A DNA stretch of 64,000 bases from Sphingobacteriales bacterium (GTDB taxonomy: Bacteria; Bacteroidota; Bacteroidia; Chitinophagales; UBA2359). A program made the translations under genes and the position numbers. The stretch covers positions 1 to 64,000 of the forward strand of contig JADKCK010000100.1 of the NCBI GenBank assembly GCA_016718845.1, written 5' to 3'. This document shows, piece after piece, positions 55,042 to 64,000 of the stretch (position 1 is the first letter of the stretch; every line of letters starts with the position of its first letter). The notes beneath the pieces are model-generated. The model was not told where the DNA came from. It saw only the letters and a list, made by a program, of their open reading frames with translations, and made no database searches.

Positions 55042-55754
55042 ATGCAATCTACTTCATCACTTCTGTTATTGTGTTTATGTGCGCTATTGTTAGCTGTTTC
55101 GTGCAACAATACCAATACCAACACACCCCCAAGCGTTAAAGAAACCGAAACGCCCGCATCTGACCCCCAAACTGCCACTAACACCGACTACCTATTGCGC
55201 GGCGGCGATAACCCTATGGCAGGCAAAGTAAACAAGCAAACGACAACTGCCGATGTAACAACTGCTTATGGCAAAGAAAACGTAAAACAAGACCAAATTG
55301 CACCAAACGGCGACATGCAACCTATGGATGCTACCCGCTTGTTTGCCGATACACCCAACGAGCTGCAAATATTTTGGCTGCCCAACAAAAAAGCCCAACT
55401 TGTTGTATCAAGCAACGAAAACAGTCCTTGGCACACCACCGAAGGTATCAAAATTGGCACTACCCTCAACGAATTAGTGGCACTAAATGGTGGCAAACCC
55501 TTTAAGTTTTCGGGCTTTGGCTGGGATTATGGCGGATCTGTCACCTCGTGGGAAGGTGGCACACTAGATAAAAACCCCGACTATAAAGGCTTATATATTG
55601 GCTTAAATCCCAAAAACGAGATAAGCGAACAACTACAAAACGACTACGCAAAGGTATCGGGCGAGGGCGTTTTGACTCGAACAACCCCAGCCTAAAAAAC
55701 CTAGATGTGCGCGTATCTAAACTAAGTGTAAGTTTAAATATGCCCGCCGAATAA
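55042..55754 (+). pseudogene. Lipoprotein of unknown function, C-terminus displaced by a one-base frameshift
   Basis: As written the frame stops at 55695 (217 codons, ending VLTRTTPA). The signal peptide has lipobox LAVSC (Cys20), followed by an Asn/Thr-rich linker. The conserved-looking core reads TTTADVTTAYGKENVKQDQI, PNELQIFWLPNKKAQLVVSS, GIKIGTTLNELVALNGGKPF, KFSGFGWDYGGSVTSWEGG, a pattern seen in uncharacterised Bacteroidota lipoproteins. After GEGV a frame one base over continues DSNNPSLKNLDVRVSKLSVS, LNMPAE and stops at 55754, which is a natural end. The break is in GTTTTGAC (about 55667-55674), where one more T restores the frame. Likely a homopolymer error rather than decay. Confidence 0.75.
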
Positions 55755-56253
55755 TAAGGTTTGTTAATTTTGTTTAAAAACGGTGTAACATTTCAACTAC
55801 TTTTAACGCTATAGTGTTGTATTTTGATAACGACCTTGAAAAGTAGTTAGCCTTAAATCAAACTGGGTGCAATCGATCAATAGTTAGATTTGTTTATTGA
55901 ACTTGGAGATAAGCTCGCTATTTTATGAACTATAAAAAAAAAAAACAACAAGAGACACAACAGCAGAAAAAACGAGTTTAGCCCTGTTTTTTTAATGTCC
56001 TGATTCGTGTCAAACTAAAAAATAACAAATAACAAATAAAAACGATAACATTATTACCGAAATAATCTACTTGTGTTCTCTGCTTCAAATTTCATCGTTA
56101 AAGAATTATAAAAACAGGACATGCTATTGTGAATTGAGCAAAAGCTAAATTTATTACTTTTCAATGTTGGCATCAAACTGTTTTGTCTTGTTTGCCAATA
56201 ACCCAAAAACAAACATTATTGTGTATCTAAAAAAGACATTAATTACCTAATAC
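55755..56253. other. AT-rich intergenic region
   Basis: About 500 bp with no credible open frame, RNA gene or terminator. It contains an A12 run (about 55934) and AACAAATAACAAATAA repeats. It must include the promoter of the 56254 gene, but no TAnnTTTG match stands out. Confidence 0.6.
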
Positions 56254-58662
56254 ATGAAAAAATTTACTTTATTTGCCTTAACAGCCTTTGTGTTGTTGGC
56301 AAGTTCTTCGTTGTCGTATGCCCAAACCGAGCCGCATTTAAATTGCTCGTTTTTGGGTAAATTGCCTTATCCAACGGGTTTAAGCAATTTGTGGCATTAT
56401 GTAGCTCCCGACGGAAAGGAGTATGCCCTTGTGGGTTGCCGTACAAAAACATCTATTGTAGATGTAAGCACACCCACTAACCCCGTAGAAGTAGGCTTTA
56501 TTGATGCCCCAGAGTCTACATGGCGCGAGGTGCGTTCTTTTCAACACTACGCCTATGTAGTAACCGAGGCGGGTTTGGGGCTAACTATCATTGATTTATC
56601 CGACCCAAGTAATCCTGTATCGGTGATATGGAACGGCGATGCCGACCACTCTTTTACCACCGAACACACCGTTTTTGTGGACGAACCAACAGGTACTTTG
56701 TATGTTTTTGGTGCAAACCACGGTGTAGGCGGTGCCATTATCGCCGACCTAAACGCCGACCCCATGAACCCTCAAATAATTGGCGAGTTTAACGAGCGAT
56801 ATATACACGATGGTTATGTACGAAACGATACGCTTTGGGCATCTGAAATTAACGACGGTTTATTAGAGGTTATCAACGTAACCGACAAAGCCAATCCGGT
56901 AGTTATGGCATCTTTTTATACACCCAACAGCTTTACCCACAACAGCGCCCTTACCGCCGATGGCAATACCCTGTTTACCACCGACGAAGTATTTGGAGCC
57001 TACATTGCCTCGTATGATGTATCGGATATTAACGACATAAAACTGTTAGATGTAATACAATCGCACCGCGAAGGAGAAGCCGAGCTACCTTCGCCACACA
57101 ATGTATATACCATGCCCGACAATTTTATTATTTGCTCGTATTATACCGATGGCGTACAAATTTACGATGCCACCCACCCCGATAACATGATATTGGTGGG
57201 TTATTACGATACCTCGCCTTTGAACGATGCCCAATTTGAAGGCGATTGGGGTGTAGCTCCGTACCTGCCCTCGGGCAATTTGCTTTTGTCGGATATGCAA
57301 GAGGGTTTGTTTGTGGTTCGCCCAAATTACATACATGCCTGCTTTTTGTTTGGCAATGTAACCAATGCTACAACAGGTGCTGGTGTACCAAACGCCACCG
57401 TTAACATATTAACCACTACTGCCACCGACCAAACCAACTTTGCAGGCGCTTATGGCACAGGCATACTCGATGCAGGTTATTATACCATTGTGGCTTCGGC
57501 TCCGGGTTATATATCCGACACCATCGAAAATGTATTGTTGGCAAATGGCGTAGATGTTACCCAAAACCTAAGCCTTACACCCCTGCCTACTTACACACAA
57601 ACAGGCACCGTTGCCGACCCACAAGGCTTTGGCATACCGGGCGCCATTGTGCGTTTTGCCGATACCGAAGGTACAGTAAAAGAAGCCATTACCGACGACT
57701 TTGGTGCCTACGAAATCGAAAATATGTATGCAGGTACTTACCAACTAACATCGGCTAAATGGGGCTATAAAACCCGATTGGTTGATGCCGCAAAAGTAGT
57801 TGTTACCGATAATCCACCCATAAATATTACCCTTTATGCAGGCTACTACGACCCGTTTGCCTTTGATTTGGGTTGGGAAACCGTTTTGACAGGTAACACC
57901 GACGGAGCATGGGATTGGGGAAAACCCAATGGTACCGCGTTTGGTCCATTTCAGATAAACCCCGCCACCGACTCGGGCAACGACTTTGACAGCAACTGCT
58001 ACTCGACAGGTAATAGCGGCGATGTATTTGATTTTGTGAACGATGGTGTAGTTACGCTTACATCGCCTATAATGAACTTGGTAGGCTACGAAACACCCTA
58101 TTTAAGTTTCGATGCGTGGTTTGTAAACATTAACCAAAACCTAAGTGCCACCGACGACACCTTAATTGTGCGCCTAACAAACGGTACACAAACAACGGTA
58201 ATAGACAAAATTCGTTTGCCGTTGGGCGCACCTTGGACGCACAAAAGCTACTCGTTGCAAAATACCATACCACTTAACAACACCGTGCGTGTTATTTTTC
58301 AGGCTAAAAGCGATGGCGACCAAGACGCAATGGAAGCAGGTATCGACAACTTTGCTGTTGTAGACTCATCGGCTGCCCCCGACGGCATACAATTGCCAAC
58401 AGCCAACAGCCACGGTATTGACATTAGCGTATCGCCCAACCCGTTTAGCAACCAAACCCTATTTACTTTCGAGGGCTTAAAAGAAGCAAAAAACACCCGC
58501 TTGTGTTTGTATAACATATTGGGCAGATTGGTGCAAACCCAAACCATAACCGGCAATACCACCACCCTAAAACGCAATGGCTTGCCCGAAGGTATGTATT
58601 TTTATACACTAGAGCAAGATGGACAAACCCTAAATGGTGGTAAGTTAATACTTAATGATTAA
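56254..58662 (+). CDS. Choice-of-anchor B family protein with T9SS sorting domain
   Basis: 802 residues. The signal peptide ends SSSLSYAQ (about 24). Residues 25-365 are the choice-of-anchor-B domain built of LVIVD-type repeats: SNLWHYVAPDGKEYALVGCR, TSIVDVSTPTNPVEVGFIDA, STWREVRSFQHYAYVVTEAG, LTIIDLSDPSNPVSV. Two carboxypeptidase-regulatory-like domains follow (ATTGAGVPNATVNI ... GAYGTGILDAGYYTIVASAP and DPQGFGIPGAIVRFADTE). A jelly-roll/MAM-like domain comes next (GAWDWGKPNGTAF, SPIMNLVGYETPYLSFDAWF). The sorting domain is SVSPNPFSNQTLFTFEG to MYFYTLEQDGQTLNGGKLIL. The protein should be secreted and displayed on the surface; ligand unknown. It ends at a shared terminator facing the minus-strand gene. 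Confidence 0.93.
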   Translation: MKKFTLFALTAFVLLASSSLSYAQTEPHLNCSFLGKLPYPTGLSNLWHYVAPDGKEYALVGCRTKTSIVDVSTPTNPVEVGFIDAPESTWREVRSFQHYAYVVTEAGLGLTIIDLSDPSNPVSVIWNGDADHSFTTEHTVFVDEPTGTLYVFGANHGVGGAIIADLNADPMNPQIIGEFNERYIHDGYVRNDTLWASEINDGLLEVINVTDKANPVVMASFYTPNSFTHNSALTADGNTLFTTDEVFGAYIASYDVSDINDIKLLDVIQSHREGEAELPSPHNVYTMPDNFIICSYYTDGVQIYDATHPDNMILVGYYDTSPLNDAQFEGDWGVAPYLPSGNLLLSDMQEGLFVVRPNYIHACFLFGNVTNATTGAGVPNATVNILTTTATDQTNFAGAYGTGILDAGYYTIVASAPGYISDTIENVLLANGVDVTQNLSLTPLPTYTQTGTVADPQGFGIPGAIVRFADTEGTVKEAITDDFGAYEIENMYAGTYQLTSAKWGYKTRLVDAAKVVVTDNPPINITLYAGYYDPFAFDLGWETVLTGNTDGAWDWGKPNGTAFGPFQINPATDSGNDFDSNCYSTGNSGDVFDFVNDGVVTLTSPIMNLVGYETPYLSFDAWFVNINQNLSATDDTLIVRLTNGTQTTVIDKIRLPLGAPWTHKSYSLQNTIPLNNTVRVIFQAKSDGDQDAMEAGIDNFAVVDSSAAPDGIQLPTANSHGIDISVSPNPFSNQTLFTFEGLKEAKNTRLCLYNILGRLVQTQTITGNTTTLKRNGLPEGMYFYTLEQDGQTLNGGKLILND

Positions 58663-58685
58663 TTATTGATTATTTATTATAATCG

Positions 58686-58727
58686 CAAAAAAACAGCTAT
58701 TAAGGAACTCCTTAATAGCTGTTTTTG
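58686..58727. terminator. Bidirectional terminator between convergent genes
   Basis: AAAAAAACAGCTATTAAGGA / TCCTTAATAGCTGTTTTT with a tiny loop; A run on the left and T run on the right serve both the 56254 and the 59843 genes. Confidence 0.92.
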
Positions 58728-58775
58728 GATTTTTGTAGATGATGTAAAAGACCCTTTAGTATTGTTTCTGGATTT

Positions 58776-59843
58776 TTATTTAAAATACACCTTCGAGGGG
58801 GCAACACCTACAACAAATGTATCTATCACCTCAACACCATTGTTTGATAGCTGATACACCACGCCATTTTGTGCAAAATCGGCGGCATCGGTTACAAAAG
58901 TACCGTAGTTGTAATTATCATCGTTGTAACGTACACCATATATATACGACCCACCAATAGGCAAGGCTTGTGCTAAATTATGCAAACTAGTTTCGTTGCT
59001 GGTAAGCGATACCTCGTATACCCCACCATTTAAAAACATAGCTTTGTTGCCTGTGTTGTTTAGTTGTAGGTTGCTCACAAAATTGTCGGTTGTTTGGTAT
59101 GTCAACACCTTATCAACACTATTGTTGCTTAGGTTTATAGATTGTATAGATGCTGGCTCGCAGGTATTTGGGAAACACTCAAAGCCACCCAAACACATTG
59201 CCCAAAGGCTTTGCGTAGCTGCCGAAAAAGCCAAATCGGTAGGTTGTTTGCCCAATGCAATATTTGTTACTATTTGGTCGTTTATGGTGTTGATAACCGT
59301 AACACTGTTGTTGCCCGTATTGGCTACATACAAGGTATTGCCCGACAAATACATTTGTTCTGTCCAGCAATCGTTGCTACAAGGTACGGTAATGCTACCT
59401 GTTTTAGCAAAGGTGGTGGGGTTGATAATGGTAATTTCTGTGCTAAAAATATTACTTACGTAGGCTTTTACAGGGCTAACAATTTGTATAAAACGGGGCG
59501 AGGGTAGGTCGGCGATAGTACCCACACTTTTAAACGTATTGGCTTCGACTACCTCAATTTTTTGCGAATTATTAACCACAATATACGCATACTCTGCCCA
59601 AAAGGTGATAGATTGCGCCACATCACCCAACGGACGACCATTTACGGCAGCAAAAATATCGTTCGATACGGCTTTGGTATCGGCATCAATAAACGATACC
59701 GAGGCATTGCCATTGCCAAACGAACCTTCGTTGAGTACAAAAATACCCTTTTCGTAAGGTTGTGGCTGGTTTGTGCTGTTTTTATCGTCGCAACCAAATA
59801 ACAGTATAATGCTTAACGAAAGGAAAAGAAAATTAGTTTTCAT
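58776..59843 (-). CDS. Surface-propeller lipoprotein (YncE/DUF5074-like)
   Basis: 355 residues. The lipobox is LFGC (Cys18), so it is a lipoprotein. The mature part is a seven-bladed-propeller-like array of YncE type: KGIFVLNEGSFGNGNASVSF, QKIEVVEANTFKSVGTIADL, VKAYVSNIFSTEITIINPTT, GNTLYVANTGNNSVTVINTI, NDQIVTNIALGKQPTDLAFS. The N-terminal FVLNEGSFGNGNASVSFID opening is typical of Bacteroidota DUF5074-type propellers often encoded near TonB-dependent receptors. No receptor gene is next to it here. Two Cys-containing loops (CSNDCW, CLGGFECFPNTC) are unusual for a periplasmic propeller and may be disulfide-bonded. Confidence 0.85.
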   Translation of the reverse strand: MKTNFLFLSLSIILLFGCDDKNSTNQPQPYEKGIFVLNEGSFGNGNASVSFIDADTKAVSNDIFAAVNGRPLGDVAQSITFWAEYAYIVVNNSQKIEVVEANTFKSVGTIADLPSPRFIQIVSPVKAYVSNIFSTEITIINPTTFAKTGSITVPCSNDCWTEQMYLSGNTLYVANTGNNSVTVINTINDQIVTNIALGKQPTDLAFSAATQSLWAMCLGGFECFPNTCEPASIQSINLSNNSVDKVLTYQTTDNFVSNLQLNNTGNKAMFLNGGVYEVSLTSNETSLHNLAQALPIGGSYIYGVRYNDDNYNYGTFVTDAADFAQNGVVYQLSNNGVEVIDTFVVGVAPSKVYFK

Positions 59844-59889
59844 AAAAAGAACGTAATTTTTTGTTTAATGCAAAAGGTAAAAAGTTGCA

Positions 59890-59897
59890 CAAAGGTA
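59890..59897 (-). promoter_or_regulatory. -7 element (TACCTTTG) for the propeller lipoprotein
   Basis: CAAAGGTA on the plus strand, 47 bp before the minus-strand ATG at 59843. Confidence 0.6.
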
Positions 59898-60044
59898 AGA
59901 TGATTTGGTAGTTTATCAAAAAAAAAGACTTAATTTGTGCCTACCAACTGCTTTTTAGCAGCAAAGTGTGTTTTTTAGGCACAATTTTCGTCTATTAGAT
60001 GATACATCTTTATAAAAAAGTAGTAAAAAATGGAACAAAGTGCG

Positions 60045-60052
60045 TACTTTTG
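60045..60052 (+). promoter_or_regulatory. trpS: -7 element (TACTTTTG) for trpS
   Basis: The element ends 4 bp before the ATG at 60057. It overlaps the frame that would start at 60030, so that earlier ATG is unlikely to be used. Confidence 0.55.
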
Positions 60053-60056
60053 CGGT

Positions 60057-61082
60057 ATGAAAACACTTGACAAAAAAGAAATCGTTGTTAGTGGCTCTCG
60101 CCCTACTGGTCTTATCCATTTAGGTAACTATTTGGGTGCGATAAATAATTATGTAAAGATGCAAGACGACTTCCAATCGTACTTTTTCATTGCCGATTAT
60201 CACTCGTTAACTACACACTACGATGCCCGCAATTTGCCACAACTTACCAACGAAGTACTGGCAACTTACTTGGCTTGTGGTTTAGACCCCGAAAAGTGTA
60301 CCATATATATACAGAGCCACATTCCGCAAATACCCGAGCTGTATTTGTTGTTTAATATGATAGCTTATAAAGGAGAGCTAGAAAAAATACCTACTTTTAA
60401 AGACAAAGTGCGCAGCCAAGAGCAAAGCGGCAAAAGCATTAGCGCGGGTTTGCTAACTTACCCTGTGTTGATGGCAGTAGACATTATTATACACCGAGCC
60501 GTAAAAGTGCCTGTTGGCAAAGACCAAGAGTCGCACATAGAAATGGCACGTACCTTAGCCAATAGGTTTAACAATTTGTTTGGCGAAAAACTTTTTCCGG
60601 AGCCTTACGGTTTTAACTTTGGCGAAGAATTGCTAAAAATACCAAGTTTAGACGGCACAGGTAAAATGTCGAAAAGTGCCGAAAACCCCAACAGCGCCAT
60701 TTATATGATGGACACCGATGCCCAAATCCGCAAAAAAATAATGAAGGCAAAAACCGATTTGGGACCCACCGAACCAAATCAGCAAAGACCCGAAGAAATA
60801 AACAATTTGTTTGATTTACTGCGGTTGGTTAGTACCCCCGATACCCTTGCACATTTCGACGAGCAATACAACAACTGTACCATTAGATACGGCGACCTAA
60901 AAAAACAACTTGCCGAAGATATGGTAAATACAGTAGCACCTATCCGCAACCGCATCGAAGATATTATGCGCGATACCACCTACTTGCACCGCGTTATTAC
61001 CGAAGGTGGCGAAAAAGCACGAGCAAGCGCCGCCGCAACCCTCAACGAAGCCAAACGAATGATTGGTATGCGGTATGTATAA
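60057..61082 (+). CDS. trpS: Tryptophanyl-tRNA synthetase
   Basis: 341 residues, class I aminoacyl-tRNA synthetase charging tRNA-Trp. The HIGH-type motif is GLIHLGNYLG (near residue 18); KMSKS lies in GTGKMSKSAENPNSAIYMMD. VSGSRPTG opens the ATP site and KVPVGKDQESHIEMARTLAN the tryptophan/adenylate pocket. The ATG at 60057 (MKTLDKKEIVV) fits the family; the upstream ATG adds nine residues that overlap the promoter. With that promoter the mRNA would start almost at the ATG. The next gene follows after 57 bp on the same strand. Confidence 0.96.
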   Translation: MKTLDKKEIVVSGSRPTGLIHLGNYLGAINNYVKMQDDFQSYFFIADYHSLTTHYDARNLPQLTNEVLATYLACGLDPEKCTIYIQSHIPQIPELYLLFNMIAYKGELEKIPTFKDKVRSQEQSGKSISAGLLTYPVLMAVDIIIHRAVKVPVGKDQESHIEMARTLANRFNNLFGEKLFPEPYGFNFGEELLKIPSLDGTGKMSKSAENPNSAIYMMDTDAQIRKKIMKAKTDLGPTEPNQQRPEEINNLFDLLRLVSTPDTLAHFDEQYNNCTIRYGDLKKQLAEDMVNTVAPIRNRIEDIMRDTTYLHRVITEGGEKARASAAATLNEAKRMIGMRYV

Positions 61083-61139
61083 TGTTTTTTCATAGCAACG
61101 TTCCTGTTTCTGAATTTCCCCATATCCCCTCTGAAAAAA

Positions 61140-61583
61140 ATGAATGTTTTTATTTTAAGATTTGTACTGCTAATTGTATTTTTACTTTGTGGCAATGTAC
61201 AACAAATTTGCGCGCAACTTGCCACAACTAAACTAAATAGTAAAGAGCAACCCCACGACGATACCCTAACCGCAACAGAAGCTGCCAAACAAGTAGGCAG
61301 TAAGGTATTAGTAAAAGCTAAGGTAGTAGGCATACACACAGCTAAAAATGCAAAAGGAAAACCTACTTTTATAGATTTAGATGTGCCATTTCCAAATAAT
61401 CCGTTATCGATTATTATTTTTGAGCAAAATATTGCTAAATTTGCCCCGCTCGAAACCTACAAAAACAAAACTATTTTGATAGAGGGTTTGGTGCGCAGGC
61501 GTGTTTATAAATATAGAGGTAAAGAGCGGGTGCGCTCGCAGATTGAACTAAAAAGACCTACTAGTTTAACTATTGTAGAGTAA
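61140..61583 (+). CDS. Secreted protein with OB-fold-like domain, function unknown
   Basis: 147 residues. The signal peptide runs to NVQQICAQ (about 26). The rest looks like a small OB-fold: AAKQVGSKVLVKAKVVGIHT, GKPTFIDLDVPFPNNPLSII, TYKNKTILIEGLVRRRVYKY, RSQIELKRPTSLTIV. This strand pattern is common in short periplasmic proteins of Bacteroidota, but I cannot name a function. It lies between trpS and the deoxynucleoside kinase, with short gaps on the same strand. Confidence 0.8.
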   Translation: MNVFILRFVLLIVFLLCGNVQQICAQLATTKLNSKEQPHDDTLTATEAAKQVGSKVLVKAKVVGIHTAKNAKGKPTFIDLDVPFPNNPLSIIIFEQNIAKFAPLETYKNKTILIEGLVRRRVYKYRGKERVRSQIELKRPTSLTIVE

Positions 61584-61643
61584 TAAAGTGCTGGTCTTTA
61601 AGGGCGGCTATTTCATCAACCAAAACTTGCTATTCACAAAACA

Positions 61644-62288
61644 GTGGAAAACCAACAAAACAAAAAATTGCGCCATGTAGCTATTGCAGGCAATATTGGT
61701 GCGGGTAAAACTACATTAACTACCCAGTTAGGACAACATTTTGGGTGGGATATTTTTTACGAAGATGTGGATCATAATCCGTATCTCGACGACTTTTACG
61801 AAGATATGCGCCGGTGGTCGTTTAACTTGCAGGTTTATTTTTTAAATAGCCGCTTTGACCAAGCCAAAAAAATACAAACAGGCTCGCAGGTTGTTATCCA
61901 AGACCGCACCATCTACGAAGATGCCAATATCTTTGCACCTAATTTGTACGAAATGGGCTTGATGAGCCCGCGCGATTTTGAGAACTATACCACCTTGTTT
62001 AAACTCATGACTTCGTTCTTAGCTCCGCCCGATTTGCTCATCTATTTGCGTGCCTCGACCGACACTTTGCTTAACCAAATTAAGCGCCGAGGACGTGCCT
62101 ACGAAACCAACATACGCCCCGAATACCTCGAAAACCTAAACCAATACTACGAAACCTGGATAAATAACTACACCGCGGGTAAGTTGTTGATTATTAATAT
62201 CAACGACATAAACTATGCCGATAAGCCCGAACACCTGCAAGCCGTAATTGACCAAATTAAACAAGAACTTCACGGCTTTGAACTGTAA
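61644..62288 (+). CDS. Deoxynucleoside kinase
   Basis: 214 residues, cytoplasmic, phosphorylating deoxynucleosides in the salvage pathway. The P-loop is GNIGAGKTT (about 17-25). DRTIYEDANIFA carries the DRS/DRT-type motif of the dNK/dCK-dGK family, where Arg contacts phosphate. Further marks are YFLNSRFDQAKKIQ, PDLLIYLRASTDTLLNQIKR and RGRAYE (the lid). Length is normal for bacterial dNKs. The start is GTG 61644 (VENQQNKKLRHVAIAG); I see no better ATG upstream. Nucleoside specificity cannot be read from the sequence. Confidence 0.92.
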   Translation: MENQQNKKLRHVAIAGNIGAGKTTLTTQLGQHFGWDIFYEDVDHNPYLDDFYEDMRRWSFNLQVYFLNSRFDQAKKIQTGSQVVIQDRTIYEDANIFAPNLYEMGLMSPRDFENYTTLFKLMTSFLAPPDLLIYLRASTDTLLNQIKRRGRAYETNIRPEYLENLNQYYETWINNYTAGKLLIININDINYADKPEHLQAVIDQIKQELHGFEL

Positions 62289-62416
62289 AAATGCATAATT
62301 GCTAATGGACAATGATGTATCAGACAGATAATCAGTACCTTAATAATTGTTCGTGTTTAGCTAATTAGCAGATAATCAACCAAAAATCAACAAATCACCT
62401 TTACCATTTTATCGAT

Positions 62417-63742
62417 ATGCAAATAAAAAACAACATAGCCAAGTATATAAAAGCATTACTTTACGAGTATAGCAGTATTATAGTGCCCGATTTAGGTACT
62501 TTTAACACCCATTACACTGCCGCACAAGTTGATAAAGAGCAGCAAATAATTACACCACCTGCTAAGGTATTGGTGTTTAACGACCGTATAAAAGTAAACG
62601 ATGGTTTGTTAGCAGGGCATATCTCGCGCCTCGAAAAATTACCTAACGATGTGGTAGAGCGCGAAATAGCACTATTTGTTAGGGATATTAACCAACGATT
62701 AACCGCTGCCGAAACAGTAGTTATTGACGGCATAGGCGAATTGTACCGCGAAGGAGATTCGGTGAAATTTAAACCCGTTGAAAATGCCAATTTTGCCATC
62801 GAAACCTTTGGGCTTACGCCCGTTGAACTGCCCGGAGCCGACCTGCCACCAACCATAAACGATATGGCAAAAGTAGGTGCAGGAGCTAGTATCTTGACCA
62901 CAAAAGTAGAGGAAGAAACACCCGTAGGCGAAAACTTGCAAACATTAGGCAGTGGCTCGGGTAGCAACGACACCAAACGAAGTATATCGTCGGTAATTGC
63001 TGCCAATAATGCGGGCGGTAGCGTAGTTGCAACCGAAAATGCAAACGAGAAAAAAAATAGGTGGTGGCTTTGGCTATTGCCTTTGTTGTTGCTGTTTGCC
63101 TTTTTGTTTACCTTGTCGCAATTAGGTGGCGAAACCGACAAACCTTGGCAAAACCGCAAACCATTTAGCTATATTTTTGGCGACGGAACCGAACAAGTAG
63201 CCGCCACCGAAGAACCCACCGAAAGTGCCGAAAACGACGCTGCTTCGATGCAAACCGAAGACAGCATACGCTTGGCAAATGCTGCGGCTGCTACCGCCGA
63301 TAGCCTAGCACAAATACACATTGCCGACAGCATAGCACAAGCCACTGCCGCCGCCGAACGCCATGTCGTAAACCCACCTACTACATCGCCCGAAAAAGAA
63401 ACACCCGCCCAAACAACTACCGCAACCAACGCCAACGATGGAGGCATAGAAGTAGTAGAAGGCTTGCGTATTATGAAATCGAAAGCCAACGAGTATGTAA
63501 AAACAAACGACCCCAAAGGGTACTATATTATTACCGGAGCCTTTAAAGAAAAAAGCCGCGCAAATAAATTGGCAAGCAATTTGCGTAAAGATAATCTGGA
63601 CGTACACATCCTCCAAACAACTTCTGGATTTTATCGAACAGGCATATTTGTTAAATCGGGTAAAATAGCCGATGTAAAAAAACAATTTAACACCGCCCAA
63701 AGCAAATACAATCCAGATTCTTGGGTTTTGAAGTATAATTAG
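62417..63742 (+). CDS. HU-CCDC81 and SPOR domain protein
   Basis: 441 residues. The N-terminal ~130 residues hold two HU-like domains of the CCDC81 type (IAKYIKALLYEYSSIIVPDL and LTAAETVVIDGIGELYREGD). A long polar linker follows. A membrane helix is at about 216-236 (WWLWLLPLLLLFAFLFTL), then a Glu/Ala-rich coiled or disordered stretch. The C-terminal SPOR domain (YYIITGAFKEKSRANKLASN to PDSWVLKYN) binds denuded peptidoglycan. With the HU part in the cytoplasm and SPOR in the periplasm, the protein may link chromosome or cell-division processes to the wall; this role is inferred from domain logic, not shown. Confidence 0.93.
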   Translation: MQIKNNIAKYIKALLYEYSSIIVPDLGTFNTHYTAAQVDKEQQIITPPAKVLVFNDRIKVNDGLLAGHISRLEKLPNDVVEREIALFVRDINQRLTAAETVVIDGIGELYREGDSVKFKPVENANFAIETFGLTPVELPGADLPPTINDMAKVGAGASILTTKVEEETPVGENLQTLGSGSGSNDTKRSISSVIAANNAGGSVVATENANEKKNRWWLWLLPLLLLFAFLFTLSQLGGETDKPWQNRKPFSYIFGDGTEQVAATEEPTESAENDAASMQTEDSIRLANAAAATADSLAQIHIADSIAQATAAAERHVVNPPTTSPEKETPAQTTTATNANDGGIEVVEGLRIMKSKANEYVKTNDPKGYYIITGAFKEKSRANKLASNLRKDNLDVHILQTTSGFYRTGIFVKSGKIADVKKQFNTAQSKYNPDSWVLKYN

Positions 63743-63763
63743 ACACCTACCTCAATAACAACC

Positions 63764-64000
63764 ATGAATTTCTATCGGTTTTTACCCTGGATAATTTTTA
63801 CTTGGATAGGCTTTTCTACATATTGGTACGCTTGCGAAATCAAATACAACAACTGTAGTTGCTTTCGCAAGCGACCCAGTATACCTATTTTTGTGCTAAC
63901 CGATGGCATTGATACTTTATTAACAGCCCAACAAAACGTTACTTTTAGGCAAAATGAGGCGACACCATATTTAACACCCAATTTAGAAAAAAAAATAACC
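63764..64000 (+). CDS. N-terminal part of a membrane-anchored protein (cut by window end)
   Basis: An ATG at 63764, 21 bp after the previous stop, opens 79 codons that are still open at the last base. The N-terminus MNFYRFLPWIIFTWIGFSTY is a signal anchor, followed by WYACEIKYNNCSCF and a short polar region. A helix followed by a WY-C-I-K...C motif is what I remember at the start of Bacteroidota OmpA-family proteins, but the diagnostic C-terminal domain lies outside the window. Confidence 0.65.
   Translation, partial: MNFYRFLPWIIFTWIGFSTYWYACEIKYNNCSCFRKRPSIPIFVLTDGIDTLLTAQQNVTFRQNEATPYLTPNLEKKIT

Overview
The window is bacterial and almost certainly from a member of the Bacteroidota (Saprospiria/Chitinophagia-like, exact lineage not resolved). 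The evidence is: several secreted proteins ending in type IX secretion (T9SS) type-A sorting domains (PNPF ... GxYxVxM ... K), SprB-type adhesin repeats, TAnnTTTG -7 promoter elements of the Bacteroidota type in front of many genes, an HU-CCDC81/SPOR protein, and a tsf-pyrH pair.

Layout. 1-1891 (minus): a broken, frameshifted surface protein with an SdrD_B-like domain. 2.0-6.1 kb (minus): a possible three-gene secreted cassette. It encodes a MauG/MbnH-like di-haem peroxidase, a lipoprotein that reads as a degenerate copper amine oxidase, and a secreted propeller-like protein, and it ends at a strong terminator. 6.2-8.1 kb (minus): pyrH and tsf. 8.3-9.0 kb: an SDR oxidoreductase, followed by a 76-bp minisatellite. 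9.6-11.8 kb (minus): a T9SS-exported M43 metalloprotease. 12.1-14.2 kb: a RibD/DHFR-like reductase and a GT4 glycosyltransferase.

14.7-51.7 kb is a surface-protein island, all genes on the plus strand. (i) A ~20.9 kb adhesin gene (~6,960 codons), intact in its first and last thirds but cut into many frames between 23.3 and 32.1 kb. (ii) An RCC1-repeat protein with two duplicated seven-bladed propellers. (iii) An orphan T9SS sorting-domain remnant and a truncated IS1182-like transposase. (iv) A second ~10.1 kb adhesin carrying lamin-tail, IPT/TIG, GEVED and cupredoxin-like modules. Both adhesins end in nearly the same sorting domain and terminator, and the same 3' end is left as a relic behind the RCC1 gene, so this locus has evolved by duplication and recombination.

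51.8-64 kb: a small secreted protein, priA, a lipoprotein with a one-base frameshift, a choice-of-anchor-B T9SS protein, a minus-strand propeller lipoprotein, trpS, a secreted OB-fold-like protein, a deoxynucleoside kinase, an HU-CCDC81/SPOR protein and the start of a membrane-anchored protein cut by the window end.

Indels relative to homologous copies inside the window are frequent at the left edge and in the most repetitive part of the adhesin locus. I treat most of these breaks as probable consensus errors, but real decay cannot be excluded from sequence alone. All functions are read from motifs and remembered family patterns; no search was run.
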